From an uncultured Bacteroidales bacterium (GTDB lineage: Bacteria; Bacteroidota; Bacteroidia; Bacteroidales; UBA932): 64,000 bases of DNA. The stretch's first letter is position 1. Each line of letters opens with the position of its first letter. The translations under genes and the position numbers were made by a program. The DNA lies in assembly GCA_900316045.1 (NCBI GenBank), contig ONBM01000002.1, forward strand, positions 26,979 to 90,978, read 5' to 3'. Shown here in pieces: positions 44,706-52,696 of the stretch. Below the pieces are notes generated by a model. That model was not told where the DNA came from. It saw only the letters and a program-made list of their open reading frames with translations, and searched no databases.

Positions 44706-45677
44706 GTGAGAAATCTTCACCACATTTGCGTCGCATCTCATTCAGAGGTGCTTTTTCGTTCACCAGAAGACATCAATATGGCAATTAACTATTTGGCGCT
44801 TACCGCATTAAACACTAACAGCCACATTCTGGCAGATGCTTTGATGTCTAACCACATTCATTTAATCGTGATGACTGAAAATCCTGAAGAATTCTCCAGG
44901 AGATTTCGGATCCATTATGTTAAATATTTCAATCATAAGTACTCTCGACACGGCTCCCTTGGGGAACAAGGTGCATTCTCTTTGAAGATAGAAGGAGATA
45001 GGCATGCGGTGGCAGCCATCAGCTATGTGCTTAGAAATGGGCTTCATCATGGTCAGGCTGCAACTGCTTTCGCCTACAAGTACACTTCTATTAAAGAATA
45101 TTTTACTGAGCAAATGGGCTTTGAACGCTATCATGGCTCCATTCTCAACAGCAGTGAGATGAGAAAAGCCTTAAAGAAATGGCATAATGTTCCTGATCAC
45201 TACGTGATGAGTTCCGAGGGGGTATTTTTGCGACATTCATTTGAAGAAATCACACTGGTAGAAATGCTATATGTTTCTGCCAAGTCTTTCCAGTTCTACA
45301 CAAGAGGCAATACAGAGAATATGTGGGCGAAGGATCAGGAAAATGATAATACTGGGAAGCCAATTGAATTGTCTTCGATTGAGGATCCGAGAGTGTACAA
45401 ATCAGAGGATTTGTTCATAAATGAACGCAGAAGATTCGATCAGAAGAAAATGGATGATTTCCAGGTCTGTCATTTGATAGACAGCATTTTACTTAAAAAA
45501 TTCAAAGTGAGTTCAATATATGTCCTATGGGAGAGTGCAAAAGAGGACATATTCAAAGATCTTATCTATAATTACTGTATTAGTGGTAAACGGGCGCAGA
45601 GATGTCTTGGAGGGTGGTTGCCAAGCTGGTATGTGCCACAGGATACCAATAAGCGGATAGAAGAAAGGAGCGAATAG
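44706..45677 (+). CDS. HUH/Y1 transposase-like protein of the RAYT type (transposase 1)
   Basis: From the GTG at 44706 the 323-aa protein opens VRNLHHICVASHSEVLFRSP, as expected for this Bacteroidetes IS200-like group. The HUH motif is MSNHIHLIV (His 50 and 52), followed by YVKYFNHKYSRHGSLGEQ and ISYVLRNGLHHG, whose Tyr near 107 should be the nucleophile. A roughly 200-residue C-terminal extension of unknown role follows. TAGGAGGT lies 5-12 nt before the GTG, a Shine-Dalgarno sequence that is rare in this window and decides the start; an in-frame ATG at 44628 is less likely. REP units flank the gene on both sides, and its stop codon touches one. No IS-type ends are seen, so it is probably a domesticated single-copy enzyme that mobilises the repeats. 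Confidence 0.86.
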   Translation: MRNLHHICVASHSEVLFRSPEDINMAINYLALTALNTNSHILADALMSNHIHLIVMTENPEEFSRRFRIHYVKYFNHKYSRHGSLGEQGAFSLKIEGDRHAVAAISYVLRNGLHHGQAATAFAYKYTSIKEYFTEQMGFERYHGSILNSSEMRKALKKWHNVPDHYVMSSEGVFLRHSFEEITLVEMLYVSAKSFQFYTRGNTENMWAKDQENDNTGKPIELSSIEDPRVYKSEDLFINERRRFDQKKMDDFQVCHLIDSILLKKFKVSSIYVLWESAKEDIFKDLIYNYCISGKRAQRCLGGWLPSWYVPQDTNKRIEERSE

Positions 45678-46376
45678 AGGTAGTACAGGGGATATGCCGC
45701 AGAGTGGCCTCGGAGCAGGATCGGCTGTACTACATCAAGGGAGAGGAATGGAAAGAAGCGCCCAGCGACAATGCAGAAAGGGCATCCGCGCAGACCATCC
45801 GGGGGATGTAGTACAGGGAATATACCGCAGAGTGGCCTCGGAGCAGGATCGGCTGTACTACATCAAGGGAGAGGAATGGAAAAAGGACGCTGTATGGCCA
45901 CCGAACGGGGAAATCCCGCAGATTCCCCACGGGATGTAGTACAGGGGATGTGCCGCAGAGTGGCCTCGGAGTAGAATCGGCTGTACTACATCTCCGGAGG
46001 GAAACGGGGAAAAGCGCCTCAGAACACGGCAGACTGGGGGACGGCGGCAGGACTCTACAGGATGTAGTACAGGGGATGTGCCGCAGAGTGGCCTCGGAGC
46101 AGGATCGGCTGTACTACATCTCCGGAGGGAAACGGGGAAAAGCGCCTCGGAACACGGCAGAGTGGGGGACGGCGGCAGGGCTCCACGGGATGTAGTACGG
46201 AGAATATGCCGCAGAGTGGCCTCGGAGCAGGATCGGCTGTACTACATCTCCGGAGGGAAACGGGGAAAAGCGCCTCGGAACACGGCAGACTGGGGGACGG
46301 CGGCAGGGCTCTACGGGATGTAGTACAGGGGATATGCCGCAGAGTGACCTATGGGGCGGAAGAGCTGTACTACATC
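45677..46376 (+). repeat. Right block of the REP-like array: six units at an exact 128-bp period
   Basis: Six 60-bp units begin at 45677, 45805, 45933, 46061, 46189 and 46317. Each has the ends GATGTAGTACAG and CTGTACTACATC (first unit GAGG..., fifth unit ...TACGG) around a 36-bp core containing GCCGCAGAGTGG and CCTCGGAG. All five spacers are 68 bp, but their sequences fall into three types: one like the left-block spacer (45737-45804), one unique (45865-45932), and three near-identical ones (45993-46060, 46121-46188, 46249-46316). The period is not a multiple of three, so the overlapping open frames are artefacts. A degenerate spacer-like stretch continues to about 46440. Not a CRISPR: spacers are repeated, and units are palindromic and long. 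Confidence 0.94.
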
Positions 46377-46503
46377 CAGAGAGGTGAAACAGGGAAAATG
46401 CGGCTTTTCCGTCATAGAGATGAAACCGCAGGAAAATCCTGGCGTGGCACATTCCCGGCCGAGGGGGCCTGGAGTGCGTGCCGCTACACGGGAAGCTGTA
46501 GAC
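46377..46503. other. Gap between REP array and M3 peptidase gene
   Basis: The first 65 nt look like a decayed array spacer (GAAACAGGGAAAATGCGGC compares with the earlier spacers). The remainder is GC-rich, with no gene and no clear terminator for the peptidase gene. Confidence 0.45.
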
Positions 46504-48546
46504 CTACTCCAAGCCGCGGGCGCGGAGGAGGGCGCCGGGGTCTGGCTGGGCGCCACGGAAGCTCTCGTAGAGAACCATAGGCTCTTCGCTGCCGCCCTTC
46601 TCAAGGAAGGTGCGACGGAACTTCATGTCGATCTCCGGATTGTACAAGCCTTGCTGCTGGAAATACTCAAATGCATCCTTGTCCAGGACTTCTGCCCAGA
46701 GATAGCCATAGTAGCCTGCAGAATATCCGCTATTGAATATATGGTTGAAATAGGTAGTCCGGTAGCGAGGAATGATTTCCCCGATCAGCCCCATGTCTTT
46801 GCAAACCTTAGCCTCGAAATCCGCCACGTTCTTACCCTGGTCGCCTTCACGAAGCTTTGAAAGCTCATCCTTGCCGAGCTCATGCCACTTCATGTCAAGA
46901 ATGGAAGCTGCGCAGAGTTCCGACGTCATGAAACCTTGATTGAACTTGTGCGAATTATTGATCTTAGCAACCAGTGAATCTGGAATTACCTCGCCGGTTT
47001 TGTAATTCTTGGCGTACAGAGCCAGTATCTCCGGCTGGAAAGCCCAGTTCTCATTGAACTGCGAGAACGTCTCAACGAAATCGCGAGCCACGTTAGTCCC
47101 GCTCACCGATGCATAGTGGCATTTCGTGAGGAGCCCGTGAAGGGCATGGCCGAACTCATGGAATGCTGTCTCGACCTCATCGATCGTGAACATTGCCGGA
47201 GTGGAATCGGTAGGAGCCGTAAGATTGCCGACATTGATTATGATTGGTCGCACGTCGTTGCCCTGAGCGTCCACATATTGCTCGCGGAAGTTTGTCATCC
47301 AAGCCCCACCTCTCTTAGTGGAACGAGGGAAGTAGTCGGTCATGAATATTCCTAAAAGGCTGCCGTCGGAATCCGTTACTTTGAAAGCCTCCGCAGCGGG
47401 ATTGTACACAGGCACCTCAGGAGCAGGCTCCACGTTGATTCCGTACACCTTGTGAGCGGCAGCGAATATTCCGTTTCGCACGTTCTCCATCGTGAAATAT
47501 GGTTTGGTCTGCTCTTCGTCCAAGGCATATTTCCTCTGACGCACTTTCTCGGCATAGTAGAACCAGTCCCAAGGCTGGATCTTCGCCCCCGTTTCGACTT
47601 TGCCCGCCTTGATGTCCTCGTCCATAATCTGCTGCATGTCGTAGACTTCCTGCTTGGCCTTAGCCACGGATGGGCCAATGATTTTGTCCAGGAATGCATC
47701 CACGGTGGCAGGATCGTGAGCCATCTTGTTGTCCAGCTCGTATGCAGCGAATGTGTCAAAACCAAGCATATTGGCCTTCTCCGCCCGCAGATTCAATATT
47801 TCAAGGCAGAGAGCCTTGTTGTCATATTCATTGCCATTATTTCCCCTTGAAGAGTATGCCTTGAACATCTCCTCGCGGCGGCCTCTGTCCTCGCAGCTAG
47901 TCATTTCGGAAGCGTATGAGGAAACTGGTATTCCGAATTTGTCTTTGAACGCATTGTTTTCCGCAAGAAGGTTAGTGCCGAACTTCTGGGAAGCTGCCGC
48001 AAGTTTCTGGTTAATTTCCTTCAGGCGTGCCTGCGAAGCATCATCCAAATCAACACCGTTACGGGTAAACGACTGGTACAGTTTCTTGAGCACCATCAGC
48101 TGCTCCCTGGTGAGCTTGCTCTTGTCCCCATCGAAGACTGCCTTCACCCTATTGAAAAAGTCTTTGTTCATGGATATGTTGTCTTCGTGCTCGGTGATCA
48201 GAGCTGTAGCCTCTTCCACGACCTTGGTCATTTCATCGCTACCTTCTGTCTCATCCAAATTGAAAAGAACGGCAGAGACCTTGTCCAGCGTCTGCCCCGA
48301 GAGTTCGTAAGCGGCTACTGTGTTCTCGAAGGTAGGTGCCTCCGAATTGTTGATTATTGCGTCCAGCTCTTTATTTTGTTCTTCTATTCCCGCCTTAATT
48401 GCAGGAATGTAGTCGCTCAGCTGGATCTTATCGAACGGAGGAACGCCATAAGGGGTGTCCCACTGCTCCAGAAATGGATTTTTTGAAGTTTGAGTGCAGG
48501 CTGCCATCATCATGATTGCTCCTATTGCTAAAATACTTTTTCTCAT
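46504..48546 (-). CDS. M3 family metallopeptidase (peptidyl-dipeptidase Dcp-like), lipoprotein
   Basis: The 680-aa protein has a lipoprotein signal (AIGAIMMMAACTQ) and the long helical M3 fold, with the zinc motif FHEFGHALHGLL near 460-471 and the downstream Glu and substrate-binding region around FVETFSQFNENW. The C-terminal block RYRTTYFNHIFNSGYSAGYY is typical of Dcp/oligopeptidase A relatives. Dcp removes C-terminal dipeptides from short peptides; the lipid anchor puts this copy in the periplasm or at the outer membrane. Its 3' end lies beside the REP array. Confidence 0.93.
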   Translation of the reverse strand: MRKSILAIGAIMMMAACTQTSKNPFLEQWDTPYGVPPFDKIQLSDYIPAIKAGIEEQNKELDAIINNSEAPTFENTVAAYELSGQTLDKVSAVLFNLDETEGSDEMTKVVEEATALITEHEDNISMNKDFFNRVKAVFDGDKSKLTREQLMVLKKLYQSFTRNGVDLDDASQARLKEINQKLAAASQKFGTNLLAENNAFKDKFGIPVSSYASEMTSCEDRGRREEMFKAYSSRGNNGNEYDNKALCLEILNLRAEKANMLGFDTFAAYELDNKMAHDPATVDAFLDKIIGPSVAKAKQEVYDMQQIMDEDIKAGKVETGAKIQPWDWFYYAEKVRQRKYALDEEQTKPYFTMENVRNGIFAAAHKVYGINVEPAPEVPVYNPAAEAFKVTDSDGSLLGIFMTDYFPRSTKRGGAWMTNFREQYVDAQGNDVRPIIINVGNLTAPTDSTPAMFTIDEVETAFHEFGHALHGLLTKCHYASVSGTNVARDFVETFSQFNENWAFQPEILALYAKNYKTGEVIPDSLVAKINNSHKFNQGFMTSELCAASILDMKWHELGKDELSKLREGDQGKNVADFEAKVCKDMGLIGEIIPRYRTTYFNHIFNSGYSAGYYGYLWAEVLDKDAFEYFQQQGLYNPEIDMKFRRTFLEKGGSEEPMVLYESFRGAQPDPGALLRARGLE

Positions 48547-48616
48547 AAAGCAAAAAACATTGTTTTCGCTAATATATTAATTAATATGCTCAATGTAAAG
48601 CATGGATGCACGTTTT

Positions 48617-49555
48617 TCAACTGAATTCCACCTCCAGGCCGTCGTAAGCCGCAAACAGTGGCTCAGGCAGAGTCTTGGCCAGCACATCCGGAGAAGGATT
48701 CAACGTCTTGGCGAGATGCGTCAGATACACCTTTCCTCCATCCTGGAGTTTCAGAAGACCATATTCCAAGAGCATGTCCGTAGTTCTCTGGACCAGTTTC
48801 GCGCTGGAATGGGTGAAAAGCCTGAAATCCTCATCGTAATCCATGCCCATCGTGGATTCCATGATGAGTCCGGTCAGTGGATTGCGCACCTTGCAGTGAT
48901 AGTCGAAACCAGCATATTGCGCCCCCACCGCCATGATTCCGCCAGTATCTGTGGCATAAAGCACTCGCGCTCTTCCCTTTTCCAAAAGGTAAATCAGAGT
49001 CTGTTCACCAGGAATGCTGGTGCCATGATTAGCTGGCAGGGCAGTGAAAGTTATGCCATCCACCTTGTAAGGCCTCAGAGCATCTATTCCGATAATCCGT
49101 GGCATTTTATTGCCTGTCTCGCTGGCAGCTTTTTCGAATTTGCCTGTAGCGTGGGCCATCCATGTTTTGCTCAGAAACACACGTTCGATTCCAAGATCCA
49201 GAGCATCCTTCGCATTGAAATGGTCGCTATGTGAGTGCGTGTAGAAAATCGTCTTGGGGTGCACGCCGTCTGGGAGCATGGAAGCAGCCATTGCGTTGAA
49301 ATCAATGAGAAGATGATTATCTATTAATATGCTAGAGTGGTTCCTATGGTAACCTTCGTAAGGCTTCTCGTCCCAGTCGGCTGCGCCGGTGCCTAGAAAC
49401 CGGATCTTCAAAGGCCCCGGAACGGCCTCGTCGTCATCACCCGTAAAAGGGATATCGGCATTCTTAGTTCTTTCGGAAGCGAAAATGTTTAAACCGCCCA
49501 GACGGGCTGCGATGAATGCCAGAGTTCCAGATTTTATGAATATTCTTCTGTCCAT
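48617..49555 (-). CDS. Exported MBL-fold metallohydrolase
   Basis: The N-terminus MDRRIFIKSGTLAFIAARLG is a twin-arginine-like signal. The metallo-beta-lactamase fold follows: IRFLGTGAADW opens the first strand, THSHSDHFNA (about 105-114) supplies the HxHxDH metal ligands, and ANHGTSIPG, YATDTGG and VYLTHLAK the later positions. The arrangement resembles PhnP/RNase Z-like phosphodiesterases, but the substrate is unknown. Most Tat substrates carry metal cofactors, which fits. It follows no operon partner and lies 70 nt from the M3 peptidase gene in the same direction. Confidence 0.88.
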   Translation of the reverse strand: MDRRIFIKSGTLAFIAARLGGLNIFASERTKNADIPFTGDDDEAVPGPLKIRFLGTGAADWDEKPYEGYHRNHSSILIDNHLLIDFNAMAASMLPDGVHPKTIFYTHSHSDHFNAKDALDLGIERVFLSKTWMAHATGKFEKAASETGNKMPRIIGIDALRPYKVDGITFTALPANHGTSIPGEQTLIYLLEKGRARVLYATDTGGIMAVGAQYAGFDYHCKVRNPLTGLIMESTMGMDYDEDFRLFTHSSAKLVQRTTDMLLEYGLLKLQDGGKVYLTHLAKTLNPSPDVLAKTLPEPLFAAYDGLEVEFS

Positions 49556-49879
49556 AATGAATATATTATTGAAGCGGAGCGTCTTCCAGGCCGGAATTGC
49601 AGTAATAACCTACAAGCCGCAGCCTTAATAACGAAATGCGTCTTCTTTGCAGTGAAATTTGCTGTGAATATTACGAAAAATAGCGACAATTCGCAAACTA
49701 ATCTTCACAGGTTTGGATCGTCATGTTTTATGCTATGAAACGAGCGTTCATATACTGTGTCTACTTTTTGAGTCTGGTACAATCTGGTACAACTTGAGTT
49801 AGAAAAAGCGTAATTATTTTATATGGATATTTTGGAAAAAGTGTAATTTTGTGCGCATATAATTTTTAACAAAGTGTAA
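49556..49879. other. AT-rich gap with short direct repeats
   Basis: No gene is seen. It should hold the promoter of the MBL gene. TCTGGTACAA occurs twice in a row at about 49776-49797, and AAAGTGTAA appears twice between 49830 and 49880, just before the ATPase remnant. These look like scars at the border of a decayed insertion. Confidence 0.4.
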
Positions 49880-50230
49880 CATAGCATCAATCTCGGTTCT
49901 GTTTATGAGAGTGCTGTGGCTCAGGAACTGAAGGCGCACGAGCATGGACTCTTCTACTGTGACAATGTGAAGAAGGGCGAGGTTGACTATCTTGTAAACG
50001 ATGCTTCCGGTATGGCAGTATTGCCTATTGAGGTGAAATCAGGTAAGGACTTCTCTTCACATAAGGCTCTTGACCGTTTCCTTGAAAACAAAGAGTATAA
50101 TATCACGTCTGCTATAGTTCTTGACAATGAACGGGAAGTGTACACAAAAGACAAAATCACCTGTATGCCGATATACTTCATTATGTGTATTGAACGGTCA
50201 GAAATTACCGGAAATGACTGTGTTTTTTAG
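49880..50230 (+). pseudogene. 3' remnant of a DUF4143-type AAA ATPase gene
   Basis: The frame reads NLGSVYESAVAQELKAHEHG, then GEVDYLVNDASGMAVLPIEV and KSGKDFSSHKALDRFL. This is the C-terminal PD-(D/E)XK-like DUF4143 domain of a family of AAA ATPases common in Bacteroidetes. The ATPase core is absent: an in-frame TAA lies directly upstream of the first homologous codon. The natural stop TAG is at 50228-50230. A short ATG-initiated frame exists at 49916 but would encode only part of the domain. It is the tail of a gene lost by deletion or insertion. Confidence 0.8.
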
Positions 50231-50256
50231 TGGGCCAAGTTATTATACTCATATTT

Positions 50257-50358
50257 ATGGCACAAATCCGCTGCGTAGTTGAACGCGTCACATACCAGAA
50301 TCCGGAAAACGGCTATTCGGTGTTCCGTGTGAAGGTCAAGGGGTACGACGACCTCGGG
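50257..50358 (+). pseudogene. 5' remnant of a RecD2-like helicase gene
   Basis: From the ATG at 50257 the sequence reads MAQIRCVVERVTYQNPENGY and SVFRVKVKGYDD, which matches the very start of RecD2-type SF1 helicases (N-terminal OB-like domain). Similarity stops at about 50353, exactly where the 137-bp REP-like repeat begins. The rest of the helicase (over 700 codons) is not in the window. The gene was cut by the repeat/transposase unit or by a deletion ending there. Confidence 0.75.
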
Positions 50359-50489
50359 AGCGGATGTGGCTTACAGGGCAATGTAGTGAAGGATGACCGA
50401 TTTTTGCCAGCCTCAACTGGCAGCCAAAAGTCAGAGCAGTTCCAACGCAGGCCGCTCAGAGGCATTTCGCCCCCCGAGTGATTTGCAAA
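50353..50489. repeat. Left copy of the 137-bp direct repeat flanking transposase 2
   Basis: This copy matches 52138-52274 at a constant offset of 1785 bp with few differences. The main body begins CTCGGGAG and ends in CCCCGAG, an inverted-repeat pair that is a perfect CTCGGGAG/CTCCCGAG in the right copy. A second inner hairpin (GCCAG, loop, CTGGC) lies near 50407-50422. The structure is that of a REP-like unit. Between here and the transposase stop (50490-50610) nothing coding is seen. Confidence 0.9.
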
Positions 50490-50610
50490 GTATGGCACAG
50501 CTGCTGACCATGACAGCCCTCGGAATTGCGGGAAATGCGAAAAGGCATTACAGCCCTTCACAACGGAGCTGTAAAGCACTAAACAACTGACATATCCTGC
50601 GTAAATGGAG

Positions 50611-51510
50611 CTAGATAATATGTTTCAGAATATTCCTGTCAACCAAAGTGACACGACTCAGGACGGAAACCGAGTAAGTTCGCCTATTCTGCCACAGTCC
50701 CTTGGCAATGAATATTCTTTCTTCCGGGCTTGCATCAGCAATGCCCCTGCGATTATACAACCTGACAGCCATTTCGTTTGCCTCCCTCTTAAGCTCGGTC
50801 TCACTAAACCTGTCCACAACGGAACGGTTGCATTCCCCGTCTAGCACACACTCCAAATCTCTCTTCTGATGCATGAAAGCGATGAAAACCTTGGGAGAAC
50901 CGAACTCCTGTTCGACCCTTTTCCAGTCCATGTAGCAATGAGGAAGCAACATTCCTTTATCATTCACTCGCCATTCCCTTGGGAGAACTACGTCTGTATG
51001 AAACATCTTCCTTATTGCACATTTTGGGAAAACATTTAAAGGCTTTCCGACCATTCCCAATGCGTCATGATCTGCAAAATAGATGTCTCCCGGACCCCAC
51101 TCGTACATCCATGGCAATCCTCTGTACCCTGCTACCAAAGCATTTCTATAAACGTACATGAACTTGCTTTTCAGGTCAGTCGCATCTTTCACGGGATCCA
51201 ACGAAATCTCTAGATTCCCTGTAGCATACACTCTATTGCCTTTTCTGTTCAAGTATATCTTCAGCCTCACAAGCAAGTCACTGACAAAACGAGCGCATGA
51301 GCGTACAGCACCACTAGCTATCAAATGGAAATGGGTGTCCATCACCTGACTTACCAATATTTTTATGTCATGAGAAAAGGACATTATTGCCAACGTGTTC
51401 ATCATGAATATGCTCTCCGATTCAGAAGAGAACAGCGAATTCATCAGCGTCCCATTGGAATAGATATGGAAGCAGTCATTGACTGCCGGAGGTTGAAAAA
51501 AGTCTTTCAT
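50611..51510 (-). CDS. Second HUH/Y1 transposase-like protein of the RAYT type (transposase 2)
   Basis: The 299-aa protein differs clearly from transposase 1 but has the same core. The HUH motif is VMDTHFHLIASG (His 60 and 62), and the Tyr-bearing helix is FMYVYRNALVAGYRG (about 117-131), followed by LPWMYEWG, the equivalent of the PW motif in IS200-like enzymes. The opening HIYSNGTLMNSLFSSESE is typical of a Bacteroidetes group of these proteins. A C-terminal region of about 100 aa contains RREANEMAVRLYNRRG-like helices. The frame is intact. It lies between two same-direction copies of a 137-bp repeat, in a zone of broken genes, which suggests recent mobility or recombination. Confidence 0.82.
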   Translation of the reverse strand: MKDFFQPPAVNDCFHIYSNGTLMNSLFSSESESIFMMNTLAIMSFSHDIKILVSQVMDTHFHLIASGAVRSCARFVSDLLVRLKIYLNRKGNRVYATGNLEISLDPVKDATDLKSKFMYVYRNALVAGYRGLPWMYEWGPGDIYFADHDALGMVGKPLNVFPKCAIRKMFHTDVVLPREWRVNDKGMLLPHCYMDWKRVEQEFGSPKVFIAFMHQKRDLECVLDGECNRSVVDRFSETELKREANEMAVRLYNRRGIADASPEERIFIAKGLWQNRRTYSVSVLSRVTLVDRNILKHII

Positions 51511-51976
51511 AGCACTTTGATTTTTGATGTTGATTATGCAATAGTCCCCGTGTCAAGGGATCCTTCGCTAATTTAGCAATAAATGAATATGTTTCATTGT
51601 CTTCTGGTAAATATTTTTATGTTTTTCTACCAGTAGTCGTGACCGCATCCCTCTTAGACTATATAAAAAGAACTCCGTAACCTTCATATTGGAATCATGG
51701 TGCAAATCTAAAAGTCATAAAAGTCTTCGTGAGAGATCAAAACTCATACTCTCAATAGATCTGACACAATTTTTAAGTCATTAAAGAAGAAACCTTATCA
51801 TCAAGACTTTCTCATTAAGACTCTCTCTACGAGACCAGGCGAAATTTTTTTTGCTCTCAACGAGGGTAACGATACTTTTTAAGAAAGTCTCACCTGCAAT
51901 CGGCATAACTGTGTATTGCATGTTTGCATCAAAAAGAGGCCTTACCTTTCCGACAGGCATGTTAGGTGAATCTCAG
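51511..51976. other. Gene-free stretch upstream of transposase 2
   Basis: AT-rich sequence that should contain the transposase 2 promoter. Between 51710 and 51850 several phrases of the type AAGACTTTCTCATTAAGACTC recur, forming imperfect short repeats. No coding frame, RNA gene or clear -7 box is recognised. Confidence 0.4.
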
Positions 51977-52138
51977 TCCTTGCAGGTCAGGGCCACGCCA
52001 CCGCAAAATGTCCTCTTTGCAGGTCACGGCCACGCCTCCGCAAAATGTCCTCTTTGCAGGTCACGGCCACGCCACCGCAAAATGTCCTCTTTGCAGGTCA
52101 CGGCCACATCACCGCAAACTGTCCTCTTTGCAGGTCAC
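51977..52138. repeat. 37-bp tandem repeat array beside transposase 2
   Basis: A 34-bp first unit (51977-52010), three 37-bp units (52011-52047, 52048-52084, 52085-52121) and a 17-bp partial unit (to 52138) follow without spacers. Each contains TTTGC and GCAAA as an inverted pair about 19 nt apart. The last unit runs directly into the 137-bp repeat. Because 37 is not divisible by three and all frames differ, it is not coding. Absence of unique spacers rules out CRISPR. Confidence 0.93.
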
Positions 52139-52274
52139 TCGGGAGCGGATGTGGCTTACAGGGCAATGTAGTGAAGGATGACCGATTTTTGCCAGCCTCA
52201 ACTGAGAGCCAAAAGTCAAGGTAACTCCAACGCAGGCCGCTCAGAGGCATTTCGCCTCCCGAGTGATTTGCAAG
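52138..52274. repeat. Right copy of the 137-bp direct repeat flanking transposase 2
   Basis: Same orientation as the copy at 50353-50489. Here the terminal inverted repeat is perfect (CTCGGGAG at 52138-52145 and CTCCCGAG at 52256-52263). Three 14-bp repeats of the form TTTGCAAGRGGYGT follow at 52267-52304, starting inside the shared end. The region 52305-52484 beyond is otherwise empty. Confidence 0.9.
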
Positions 52275-52484
52275 GGGCGTTTTGCAAGAGGTGTTTTGCA
52301 AGGGGACAGCCTTCGACCCCATGGCAGGAAACCAGGCTGGGCAGTGGAGCTCCGATGGACTAAATCAGGGACTACCAAGCCCAGGCAACCGTATGCAAGG
52401 GTAACCGGATTTATCGTTGCGGCCGTAAATAAATAATTAATTATCAAATATTTATGATAATAGCCGAATCGAGTTCCGATGTGC

Positions 52485-52696
52485 CTAACGGAATTTCTCC
52501 ACGCCAGAAAGCCCAGAGCTGCCTGACGGGAAGACCACTAACGGAATTTCTCCACGCCAGAAAGCCCAGAGCTGCCAGACGGGAAGACCACTAATGGAGT
52601 TTCTCCACGCCAGAGAGCCCAGAGCTGCCTGACGGGAAGACCACTAACGGAATTTCTCCACGCCAGAGAGCCCAGAGCTGCCTGACGGGAAGACCA
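52485..52696 (-). repeat. Four 53-bp tandem repeats carrying the 3' end of the adjacent gene
   Basis: Units begin at 52485, 52538, 52591 and 52644 and lead at 52697 into the true 3' end of the DUF5689 gene with no gap. On the minus strand each unit ends in codons for LSGVEKFR and a TAG stop, matching the gene's own LSGVEKLR-stop. The repeated segment thus consists of about 27 bp from the gene end plus 26 bp of other sequence. Units differ at only a few positions, so the expansion is recent or kept uniform. Confidence 0.95.

Noticed and set aside
45677..46376. CRISPR array
   Set aside because: Repeats are 60 bp with inverted ends, spacers are 68 bp and mostly copies of each other, and no cas gene is in the window.
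45694..46580. Run of plus-strand open frames across the repeat array
   Set aside because: The frames shift with the 128-bp period and encode the same peptide phrases in different registers; they are by-products of the repeats.
49776..49797. Direct repeat TCTGGTACAA as an insertion target-site duplication
   Set aside because: The two copies are adjacent, with nothing inserted between them.
50230..50481. 83-codon frame beginning before the helicase remnant
   Set aside because: Only codons from 50257 to about 50355 are helicase-like; the rest reads through the 137-bp repeat.
51851..52181. Plus-strand open frames with repeated LCRS/SLQV phrases
   Set aside because: They only translate the 37-bp tandem array, whose period is not a multiple of three.
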